A stretch of DNA of 7,397 nucleotides from Treponema sp. (GTDB lineage: Bacteria; Spirochaetota; Spirochaetia; Treponematales; Breznakiellaceae). Made by a program: the position numbers and the translations under genes. Below the pieces are notes generated by a model that ran no database searches, was not told where the DNA came from, and saw nothing but the letters and a program-made list of their open reading frames with translations. Where the stretch lies: contig WRNF01000084.1 of NCBI GenBank assembly GCA_009776715.1, forward strand, positions 1-7,397, read 5' to 3'. Below, in pieces: positions 1 to 5,028 of this stretch. Numbering within the stretch: the first letter of the stretch is position 1; the number at the start of each line of letters is the position of its first letter.

Positions 1-1
1 C

Positions 2-448
2 GGCATGCTTCTGGTGCTTATGGCCTACAGCGTAAAGCACATCATCTCCGCCGGAATGATAATGGACACGATTCTCTACAGGGCCGCCGAGCTGATCCGC
101 CGTTCGCCGCCGATGACAGCCGCCTTTTTAATTTACGCCGCGACGCTTGTCATGAATTTTTTTATCGGCGCCGCCAGCGCGAAAGCCTTCCTCATGATGC
201 CCTTGCTCACGCCTCTTGCGGATCTGACCGGCATTACCCGGCAGACGGCGGTGCTCGCCTTTGACTTTGGCGACGGCTTTTCCAATGTAATCTTCCCCAC
301 CAACGCGCTCCTGTTGATAGCCCTTTCGTTTTCTGTTGTGAGTTACGCCAAATGGATGCGCTGGACATGGAAAATACAGCTTGCGATTCTGGCCGTTACC
401 TCGGCCTTCCTTGCCTTCGCGGTAAAAACCGGCTTCGGGCCGTTTTAG
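2..448 (+). CDS. YfcC/DcuC-type membrane carrier, C-terminal part (5' end outside window)
   Basis: This is the last ~149 residues of a polytopic inner-membrane protein; the frame is open to the window edge, so the ATG at 5 is probably internal. The residues resemble the C-terminal half of the YfcC family (C4-dicarboxylate or amino-acid type carriers of the ion transporter superfamily). An amphipathic stretch containing GMIMDTILYRAAELI is followed by a helix ending in a small-residue segment (NFFIGAASAKAFLMMPLLTP), then LADLTGITRQTAVLAFDFGDG, then FSNVIFPTNALLL and a last helix near the C-terminus. The SAKAFLMMPLLTPLAD and GDGFSNVIFPTNALL segments match the two re-entrant substrate-site regions of this superfamily. 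The substrate cannot be named from this fragment. It converges on the minus-strand gene ending at 523, with 74 bp between stops. Family assignment is fairly firm; function is inferred. Confidence 0.8.
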   Translation, partial: GMLLVLMAYSVKHIISAGMIMDTILYRAAELIRRSPPMTAAFLIYAATLVMNFFIGAASAKAFLMMPLLTPLADLTGITRQTAVLAFDFGDGFSNVIFPTNALLLIALSFSVVSYAKWMRWTWKIQLAILAVTSAFLAFAVKTGFGPF

Positions 449-522
449 GGTTTTCCGGCGGTTTTACACGCAAAGGCCGATTATCCCCTAGTATCTCCGC
501 GCGGGATCTTTTCGCACCCGGT
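449..522. other. Intergenic gap between convergent genes; no strong terminator
   Basis: The 74 bp between the two convergent stop codons contain a GC-rich self-complementary octamer, CCGCGCGG (497-504), followed by ATCTTTT. This might act as a weak terminator for the carrier gene, but it has no proper loop and only a short T run, so I do not call it one. Confidence 0.4.
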
Positions 523-1197
523 TTACTTGAAAAAACCTGATTTTCCGTATTTGTGGAGTTTCCCGCCGCCGCGCTGGCCGGCCTCCTCAAGCTGCTTAAA
601 GATGAAGGAAGCGAAACCGGTTTCATCCCCCGCGTCGGCGCAGGAAAAACCCATGGCCAGGCACGTTTCGTCCGACGGAGCGGCAAGGACGCCCCGGGTA
701 ATGGAACGGAAAGCGGCTAAAGCCGCGGATCCAAGAATGTCAGCCGCGTCGCCTGTTTCCCGGTAAACAAGGGCCAGGCTGCCTTTGCCCCTTTCTTTAT
801 ATACAGTCACAATCTCTTTTACCAGGAACAGCCATCCTTTAATATAATCATTCGCCATTATTTCAATATCCGCCAGGTTCAGATCTCCGGCGCTCTGGCC
901 GCCGGAAGGAGGCTCGCAGACAAGGATAGCCCCGCCAAGCGTCCCAAGGCGGTTTTCCGCGGCAAGCACAAGGGCATGCGCCGAAATAGGGCGGCCCGGG
1001 TTCCATTCCAGGGAAATACGCCCCGGCGGGGATTCTGCAGTACCGGCCTTTGCACCGACCGAAGGCCGTCCGTCCCCCGAGCTAAACCTGTTTGGTACGG
1101 ACGCGATGGCGTACTGCTCGCCCCGCCGGGCCGCTTCCCCTTCAACGGCGCTTAAAAGCGCCGATTCGTTTCCCGCGATTATTATTCCCCTGCTCAT
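523..1197 (-). CDS. Small protein resembling a degenerate short-chain dehydrogenase (SDR-like)
   Basis: A 224-residue protein with no signal peptide or membrane segment, so probably cytoplasmic. It is not clearly recognised. The N-terminus MSRGIIIAGNESALLSAV is a beta strand, turn and helix like a Rossmann fold, but it lacks the TGxxxGxG cofactor loop. Around residue 85 TLGGAILVCEPP looks like the NNAG strand region, and residues 115-145 (NDYIKGWLFLVKEIV...GKGSLALV) match the SDR pattern of a long helix followed by the strand before the catalytic Ser. DILGSAALAAFRSITRGVLAA (154-173) sits where SDRs have YSASKAAxxxLTxxLA, but the catalytic Tyr and Lys are absent. It may be a non-catalytic SDR relative. 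The start is supported by GGAG 9 nt upstream of the ATG on the minus strand. GC-rich codon use matches the carrier gene and glyS. A MITE-like element begins about 30 bp upstream of its start. Confidence 0.6.
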   Translation of the reverse strand: MSRGIIIAGNESALLSAVEGEAARRGEQYAIASVPNRFSSGDGRPSVGAKAGTAESPPGRISLEWNPGRPISAHALVLAAENRLGTLGGAILVCEPPSGGQSAGDLNLADIEIMANDYIKGWLFLVKEIVTVYKERGKGSLALVYRETGDAADILGSAALAAFRSITRGVLAAPSDETCLAMGFSCADAGDETGFASFIFKQLEEAGQRGGGKLHKYGKSGFFK

Positions 1198-1226
1198 TGC
1201 AATAGACTCCGTTTTCCGCTACCTGA

Positions 1227-1359
1227 TATATAGAGTCTGTCCATAATGTAGACACATTATGGACAGACCACCTTAAAAACTGCATTTTCACAGCTTAAAG
1301 GCTGCGAAAATGCAGGTGTCGTCCACAAAGTAACCGACTTTGTGGACAGACACTATATA
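1227..1359. mobile_element. MITE-like element: three hairpins within 16-bp terminal inverted repeats
   Basis: The ends TATATAGAGTCTGTCC (1227-1242) and GGACAGACACTATATA (1344-1359) are inverted repeats with one mismatch. Inside are three consecutive hairpins. Hairpin one has perfect 15-nt arms, 1235-1249 and 1254-1268, around the loop AGAC. Hairpin two has arms 1281-1294 and 1301-1314 with one A/C mismatch. Hairpin three has arms 1316-1331 and 1337-1353 with a single-nucleotide bulge around AACCG. There is no open frame, so any movement would depend on a transposase supplied elsewhere. The terminal TA repeats fit a TA target duplication of the IS630/Tc1 kind, but simple AT-richness could also give this. 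A different class of REP-like repeat is possible. The geometry is seen directly; mobility is inferred. Confidence 0.6.
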
Positions 1360-1386
1360 CACCATTTCCCGCCTTCAGGCAAGATA

Positions 1387-1417
1387 GATTTTCCAAAATC
1401 TTAAGTTTTGGAAAATC
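1387..1417. repeat. Perfect 12-bp inverted repeat with 7-nt loop
   Basis: GATTTTCCAAAA (1387-1398) and TTTTGGAAAATC (1406-1417) are exact inverted complements around TCTTAAG. No T run follows on either strand, so it is not an obvious terminator. It lies 30 bp upstream of the predicted acyltransferase promoter and could be an operator or another small palindromic repeat. Confidence 0.65.
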
Positions 1418-1446
1418 CCCAATATATTAAGATTGATCTACATCAA

Positions 1447-1474
1447 TTGAATTTTTATTTATTTTTGTTATTAT
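1447..1474 (+). promoter_or_regulatory. Candidate sigma-70 promoter for the acyltransferase gene
   Basis: TTGAAT (1447-1452) and TATTAT (1469-1474) are separated by 16 nt, placing transcription start about 17 nt before the ATG, with a GGGAG ribosome binding site (1485-1489) in the leader. The surroundings are very AT-rich, so chance resemblance is possible. Confidence 0.4.
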
Positions 1475-1498
1475 TAATTAACACGGGAGATTTGCTTT

Positions 1499-2773
1499 AT
1501 GAATGATGTATTAAAAGAGCCTCAAAAATGCCGCTTTGCATTTATTGATAATATACGTTCGCTTGTAATAATTCTTGTTATCGCAATGCATTCGGCAGTT
1601 ACCTACAGCGGCATGGGAAGCTGGTATTATGTGGAAGGTTCAACTGATAGACTGTCCGTTTTTGAAATGGTTTTTTTTGGTTTTTTCCAGTCGTTTTTGC
1701 AGGCATGGATTATGGGCATCCTGTTTTTCATTTCGGCTTATCTTGCATCAAAAGCGCTGGCAAAACACGGCCCGGTAAAATTTATTAAAGAAAGGCTTTT
1801 TCGTCTCGGGCTGCCGCTGCTCTTATATGTATTTATCATCTCACCTTTTATCTTGTTTGTTCTAATGGGGTACAACGCTGAAAGTTCTTTTGTTGATAAC
1901 TATATCCTGTATATCAAGGATTTTTGGTGGCTGGGCTCCACAGGGCCGTTATGGTATGTTCAAGTTCTTCTGATTTTTTGCATTTTATACACAGTTGCAA
2001 AAAAATGCATTTTGAAAACTGTAAAACTGTCCAACATACGCATAACAGGAACAGGTATTGGACTTGTGAGACAACCCGGTTGGTTGTCTCACAAGTCCGG
2101 CATTTTTTATGGCAAAGCCATAAAAAAGTGCTGGTTTTCTAAGGAAGTTGTTCAGAAACTGAAGTTTCCGAACAACTCTATAATAATTACTATTTTTGCA
2201 ACCGCATTAATCGCTTTTTTTGTCAGGATAAAAATTCCGATAGGATCAAGTTTTTACAATCTGCAATTTGCATACTTTCCTTCATATATCGTGATGTTTA
2301 TTGCTGGTTTATTAACCGGTGAAAACAATTTACTGGAAGAAGTCGCAAATGAGAAAAATGCAAAATGGCTGAAAATTTCTTTGCTTGTTGGAATACCGTT
2401 ATGGACATCAACAATGATATTGGGAGGAGCGCTTGAGGGCAAAGAGTATTTTAACGGCGGCCTGCATTGGCAAAATTTCACATTCGCTTTATGGGAATCT
2501 TTAACCGCCGTAGGCTTTTCAATAGGCCTGATTTCGCTTTTCAAAAAGAAGACAAATATTGAAAATAAATTTACCGGATTAATGCGGGATAATGCTTTTG
2601 GGATGTATTTTTTCCATGCCCCGGTTTTGATAACGGTATCATTGGCGTTAAAATTCTTAAATTTGTGCCCTATCCTGAAATTCGCAGCAGTGTTGCTGCT
2701 GGCTTCAGCTTTTTCCCTGCTTTTGTCGTTTTTGGCAAGATCAATTAAACCAATTGGAAAAATATTAAAATAA
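1499..2773 (+). CDS. Membrane acyltransferase, acyltransferase-3 family, with in-frame palindromic insert
   Basis: A 424-residue polytopic inner-membrane protein of the acyltransferase-3 family (Pfam PF01757), which moves acyl groups, often acetyl or succinyl, onto surface glycans or other exported molecules. Family signatures seen are RFAFIDNIRSLVIILVIAMHS (12-32) with Asp17, Arg20 and His31, GPLWYVQVLLIF (149-160), and YFPSYIVMFIAGLL (259-272). I judge about ten hydrophobic helices. GGGAG sits 9 nt before the ATG. The unusual part is residues ~180-228, between the helix ending LYTVAKK and the one starting NSIIITIF. This segment, poorly hydrophobic and rich in Lys, Gly and Trp, is encoded by three consecutive DNA palindromes (2060-2177). 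Removing it would bring the length to ~380, closer to usual for the family. AT-rich base use differs from flanking housekeeping genes. The acyl acceptor is unknown; no glycan gene cluster is visible. Confidence 0.85.
   Translation: MNDVLKEPQKCRFAFIDNIRSLVIILVIAMHSAVTYSGMGSWYYVEGSTDRLSVFEMVFFGFFQSFLQAWIMGILFFISAYLASKALAKHGPVKFIKERLFRLGLPLLLYVFIISPFILFVLMGYNAESSFVDNYILYIKDFWWLGSTGPLWYVQVLLIFCILYTVAKKCILKTVKLSNIRITGTGIGLVRQPGWLSHKSGIFYGKAIKKCWFSKEVVQKLKFPNNSIIITIFATALIAFFVRIKIPIGSSFYNLQFAYFPSYIVMFIAGLLTGENNLLEEVANEKNAKWLKISLLVGIPLWTSTMILGGALEGKEYFNGGLHWQNFTFALWESLTAVGFSIGLISLFKKKTNIENKFTGLMRDNAFGMYFFHAPVLITVSLALKFLNLCPILKFAAVLLLASAFSLLLSFLARSIKPIGKILK
2060..2098. repeat. Intragenic palindrome A: perfect 17-bp inverted repeat
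   Basis: GGACTTGTGAGACAACC (2060-2076) and GGTTGTCTCACAAGTCC (2082-2098) are exact inverted complements around CGGTT. It is 39 nt, exactly 13 codons, and encodes residues 188-200 of the acyltransferase. A perfect 17-bp stem inside a coding region is unlikely to come from protein constraint. Its loop is the reverse complement of the loop in the last hairpin at 1316-1353. Confidence 0.85.
2103..2127. repeat. Intragenic palindrome B: perfect 11-bp inverted repeat
   Basis: TTTTTTATGGC (2103-2113) and GCCATAAAAAA (2117-2127) pair exactly around AAA. The stem can extend outward past a small internal loop, pairing CCGGC (2097-2101) with GCTGG (2130-2134), which overlaps the end of palindrome A. It encodes roughly residues 202-210 of the acyltransferase. 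Confidence 0.75.
2146..2177. repeat. Dispersed palindromic repeat, copy 1 (inside acyltransferase gene)
   Basis: AGTTGTTC-A-GAAACT then GA then AGTTTC-C-GAACAACT forms a 32-nt palindrome with one internal mismatch. It encodes residues 216-228 (EVVQKLKFPNNS region). It differs from copy 2 (2822-2855) at only three of 32 positions, which shows that it belongs to a repeat family rather than being native coding sequence. Confidence 0.85.
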
Positions 2774-2821
2774 TTACCGAGGAAGTTCTATTCTTGAGAA
2801 TTCTCCGATCGCGTTTATTGG

Positions 2822-2855
2822 GAGTTGTTCTGAAACTGAGGTTTCCGGACAACTC
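2822..2855. repeat. Dispersed palindromic repeat, copy 2 (intergenic)
   Basis: GAGTTGTTC-T-GAAACT, centre GA, then GGTTTC-C-GGACAACTC forms a 34-nt palindrome with one mismatch and two G-T pairs. The core 32 nt match copy 1 with three differences, in the same orientation as judged by the centre CTGA(A/G)G. It lies 48 bp after the acyltransferase stop and is followed by ATATATTATTTT, so its transcript could also act as a terminator. Confidence 0.85.
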
Positions 2856-2946
2856 ATATATATTATTTTCAGCCTTGCGGGTGCATCATACTGTCTTTGC
2901 TTCTGTCGCATAAAAATAGTTATGTGCCATATTTTATTTATATAGA

Positions 2947-2952
2947 TATAAT
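2947..2952 (+). promoter_or_regulatory. Candidate -10 box upstream of the HEPN remnant
   Basis: A consensus TATAAT lies about 60 nt upstream of the HEPN ATG. I see no convincing -35 hexamer at 16-18 nt spacing, and the region is so AT-rich that a chance match is quite possible. Confidence 0.3.
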
Positions 2953-3013
2953 GAAATAAATAACGAAATAGGTTTTTTTAATAAAACAATAAAAGAACAG
3001 GGGAAAGTATTAT

Positions 3014-3198
3014 ATGGAGCGTTATGAATCGTGGATTGAAAGGGCAAAAAGTAGTCTTGAAATATCAAAAATGGCGGTCAACGATAATGTATATTATGAG
3101 GATTTGTGTTACCAATCTCGACAGGCCGTTGAAAAAGGTAAAAGGGTATTCTAATATATTATGATGTTGAACCTGAATTTACACATAATATTGGAATA
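3014..3198 (+). pseudogene. HEPN-domain protein remnant, frameshifted and truncated
   Basis: The first frame (3014-3154) reads MERYESWIERAKSSLEISKM... then YYEDLCYQSRQAVEKGKRVF and stops. From 3142, in a different frame, the expected continuation appears: KGILIYYDVEPEFTHNIG. Joined, these match the N-terminal two thirds of a COG2250-type HEPN domain (helix 1 with WIERAKSSLE, helix 2 with YYEDLCYQSRQAVEKxLKGxLIYY, then TH). A single-base deletion near 3137-3141 in an ancestral GAAAAAGCxTTAAAGGG-like sequence would explain the shift. Homology ends near 3198, just before the endoglucanase start. The C-terminal helices, where active HEPN RNases carry the Rx4-6H motif, are missing, so no function is expected. 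HEPN proteins are usually paired with MNT nucleotidyltransferases as toxin-antitoxin systems; none is seen here. AGGGGA precedes the ATG. A very short live protein of 46 aa is possible but unlikely. Confidence 0.8.
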
Positions 3199-3218
3199 AA
3201 CTGTATAAGGGGTTTTAT

Positions 3219-4865
3219 ATGTTAAAAATGTTGAAAATAGATATTTTTGTTTTAATTATCACAATTGCCTTAGTTTTTGCATTTACAGCTTGTGATAACG
3301 GAAATGATAATAGCAATGAAACGCCGGATACACCTCAACCGTTTAATAACATAACCGCTGCACAATTAGTTGCCAATATCAAAATCGGATGGAATTTAGG
3401 AGATACGCTTGACGCTCATGATCATGGGGAAGGGTGGCTTCCTGATACTATTTTCGGAATGGAAACAGCATGGGGTAAGCCTGTTACTACGAAAGCAATG
3501 ATCACTACAATTAAAAATGCAGGTTTTAACGCAATAAGAATTCCTGTTACATGGTACAAGGCAACAGATTCAAATAATAACATTCGTGCGGACTGGATGG
3601 CAAGGGTTACAGAGGTTGTAAATTACGCAGTTGATAACGATATGTATATCATTCTTAACACGCACCATGACGAGCATTTATTTAAGTTTACAAACGCGCA
3701 AAAAACCACGTCATTAAATGCGTTCAAAAAAATATGGGAACAAATTGCAGACAATTTCAAAAATTATAACGAAAAATTAATTTTTGAAGCGTTAAACGAG
3801 CCAAGAACCGTTGGCGTTTCCCATGAATGGACTGGCGGCAATGCAGAAGAAAGGACAAACCTCAACGAACATTATCAGCTTTTTGTTAATACAGTACGTG
3901 TGAGTGGAGGAAATAACGATAAGCGTATTTTAATGGTAAACACTTACGGTGCTTACGGCAGGCAAAACGCGATAGACGGTCTTGTTATCCCCGCCGATAC
4001 AGTATCAAATAAAATTATTGTATCTATTCATGTTTACCAGCCTTATCATTTTGCTCAAAATGGCGCACCTGTCGGGACAGACTATTCAGTAAGTACATGG
4101 AGCAAGTCCAATTCAGAGGATACTTCGCCAATTACCGATCCAATTTATCGTGTTTATAATAAATTCATCAGCAATGGAATCCCCGTTATAATAGGGGAAT
4201 TCGGAGCACAGGATAAAAATAATGAAGATGTTAGAGCGCAGTGGGCGGAATTCTATGTGGGTTACGCTAAAAGTAAAGGAGTAAAATGTTTCTTGTGGGA
4301 TAATGGTACATTTTCAATCAATGAAGGTGAGTTAATGGGTTTTTTTAACCGAAATAATAATACTTTTCCTTTTCCAAATTATCTTGCCGGCTTGATGAGA
4401 GGGGCGGAAGGGGAATGGAAAGGGGAAGAAAATATTACAGTAGCAAAAACTGTTACACTTAATGCAAATGTATATGATGCCGGGGATGGACAAGGGGAAA
4501 TAGCACATGGGTATCAGGCAAAATTCCCGCTAAGCGAATTGTCAGGCAGTATTCAAGTTGCAAGCGGTGACACTTATACCTTAATTTATACGGTTACATC
4601 GAATGCTGCAATAGGTAATTTGCAGGTGGTTCTTGTTGATACCAGACAAGCTGTGGATTATTGGAAAGAACTTTCCGGATATGTGGATATTGGAGCGGTA
4701 AATATCGGTTCACCTGTTAGTGGAACAAAAGCAATAACTGCTACAGAAACAGCAGGTGATTCATCTGATACCGCTAATCAATTTGTATTGGGTATAAACG
4801 AATCTGATATTACCGCAAGCGCCCCAACTTTGACTTTTGCTGCTTTAAGTTTAGTTAAAGATTGA
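3219..4865 (+). CDS. Secreted GH5 endoglucanase lipoprotein (cellulase) with extra C-terminal module
   Basis: A 548-residue exported enzyme of glycoside hydrolase family 5, expected to cleave internal beta-1,4 bonds of cellulose, beta-glucan or related hemicellulose. A signal peptide ends in AFTAC, with Cys25 as the likely lipid-anchored residue, followed by a low-complexity Asn/Asp/Thr/Pro linker (26-44). The catalytic domain (~45-400) shows GWNLGDTLDA (57-66), FNAIRIPVTW (103-112), NTHHDE (147-152), FEALNEPR (189-196) with Glu194 as probable acid/base, HVYQPYHF (271-278), IIGEFGAQDK (324-333) with Glu327 as probable nucleophile, and CFLWDNG (357-363). All key residues are present. Residues ~401-548 form a beta-rich domain I cannot assign; it may bind carbohydrate. 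The GWNLGDTLDA form recalls subfamily GH5_4, not proven. AAGGGG lies 6 nt before the ATG. The start overlaps the relic HEPN frame. AT-rich composition suggests transfer. Confidence 0.92.
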   Translation: MLKMLKIDIFVLIITIALVFAFTACDNGNDNSNETPDTPQPFNNITAAQLVANIKIGWNLGDTLDAHDHGEGWLPDTIFGMETAWGKPVTTKAMITTIKNAGFNAIRIPVTWYKATDSNNNIRADWMARVTEVVNYAVDNDMYIILNTHHDEHLFKFTNAQKTTSLNAFKKIWEQIADNFKNYNEKLIFEALNEPRTVGVSHEWTGGNAEERTNLNEHYQLFVNTVRVSGGNNDKRILMVNTYGAYGRQNAIDGLVIPADTVSNKIIVSIHVYQPYHFAQNGAPVGTDYSVSTWSKSNSEDTSPITDPIYRVYNKFISNGIPVIIGEFGAQDKNNEDVRAQWAEFYVGYAKSKGVKCFLWDNGTFSINEGELMGFFNRNNNTFPFPNYLAGLMRGAEGEWKGEENITVAKTVTLNANVYDAGDGQGEIAHGYQAKFPLSELSGSIQVASGDTYTLIYTVTSNAAIGNLQVVLVDTRQAVDYWKELSGYVDIGAVNIGSPVSGTKAITATETAGDSSDTANQFVLGINESDITASAPTLTFAALSLVKD

Positions 4866-4915
4866 GGAAAGGATTTAAAAATTTTATGAAAAATATTCCA
4901 GAAAGAAATGATTAG

Positions 4916-4940
4916 AGTTGTTCGGAAACCTCAGTTTCAG
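4916..4940. repeat. Dispersed palindromic repeat, copy 3 (truncated, inverted)
   Basis: AGTTGTTCGGAAACCTCAG (4916-4934) continuing to TTTCAG at 4940 matches the reverse complement of copy 2 over 25 nt with one difference. It then stops: the expected GAACAACT arm is replaced by CTTTCGCG. The asymmetric centre (CCTCAG rather than CTGAGG) shows the inverted orientation relative to copies 1 and 2. Confidence 0.8.
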
Positions 4941-5016
4941 CTTTCGCGTTAAAAATTCGGGACAAGCCTGACGCTGACTCCCATTATTCCCCCTTCCCCA
5001 AATCCCGCCTTTCAGC

Positions 5017-5022
5017 TACACT
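5017..5022 (+). promoter_or_regulatory. Candidate -10 box for a leaderless glyS transcript
   Basis: TACACT ends 6 nt before the glyS ATG at 5029. The C-rich stretch before the ATG has no Shine-Dalgarno-like purine run, so transcription may start at the ATG itself. No good -35 hexamer is seen (TTCCCC at 4994-4999 is poor). Confidence 0.4.
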
Positions 5023-5028
5023 TTCCCC

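Larger units (their letters stand above)
1198..1498. other. 300-bp intergenic region with hairpin element and promoter
   Basis: This gap separates the divergent SDR-like and acyltransferase genes and marks the change from GC-rich to AT-rich DNA. It contains a 133-bp MITE-like element (1227-1359), an isolated perfect hairpin (1387-1417), and a likely promoter for the acyltransferase gene. The rest is AT-rich with no coding potential that I can support. Confidence 0.7.
2774..3013. other. Intergenic region between acyltransferase gene and HEPN remnant
   Basis: This 240-bp AT-rich stretch carries repeat copy 2 and a consensus -10 box at 2947-2952. No nucleotidyltransferase-like partner gene for the HEPN remnant, nor any fragment of one, could be found here on the plus strand. 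Confidence 0.55.
4866..5028. other. Intergenic region: right-hand boundary of the AT-rich block
   Basis: The 163 bp between the endoglucanase and glyS carry the broken repeat copy 3. AT-rich DNA up to about 4960 gives way to a C-rich tract (4980-5028) with a -10-like hexamer. No clear intrinsic terminator for the endoglucanase gene is visible. Confidence 0.55.

Noticed and set aside
1231..1268. First hairpin as an intrinsic terminator or attenuator
   Set aside because: There is no T run on either strand after the stem, and it belongs to a larger element with terminal inverted repeats.
1227..1417. CRISPR-like array of repeats
   Set aside because: The hairpins differ from one another and lack regular direct repeats with unique spacers of constant length; no cas gene is present.
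1974..2013. Inverted TTTTTTGCA / TGCAAAAAA and the palindrome AAAATGCATTTT within the acyltransferase gene
   Set aside because: These are short, AT-rich and encode the family-typical helix end LIFCILYTVAKK, so chance plus coding explains them. They may still mark the left edge of the palindromic insert.
2796..2805. Palindrome GAGAATTCTC after the acyltransferase stop, considered as an operator
   Set aside because: It is only 10 bp with no second copy and no promoter nearby.
3178..3207. TTTACA-18-TGTATA as promoter of the endoglucanase gene
   Set aside because: The -10 match is poor and the bases overlap the relic HEPN coding sequence in very AT-rich DNA; not strong enough to list.
2856..3225. 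Intact HEPN/MNT toxin-antitoxin pair
   Set aside because: The HEPN frame is broken and truncated, and no nucleotidyltransferase is visible on either side.
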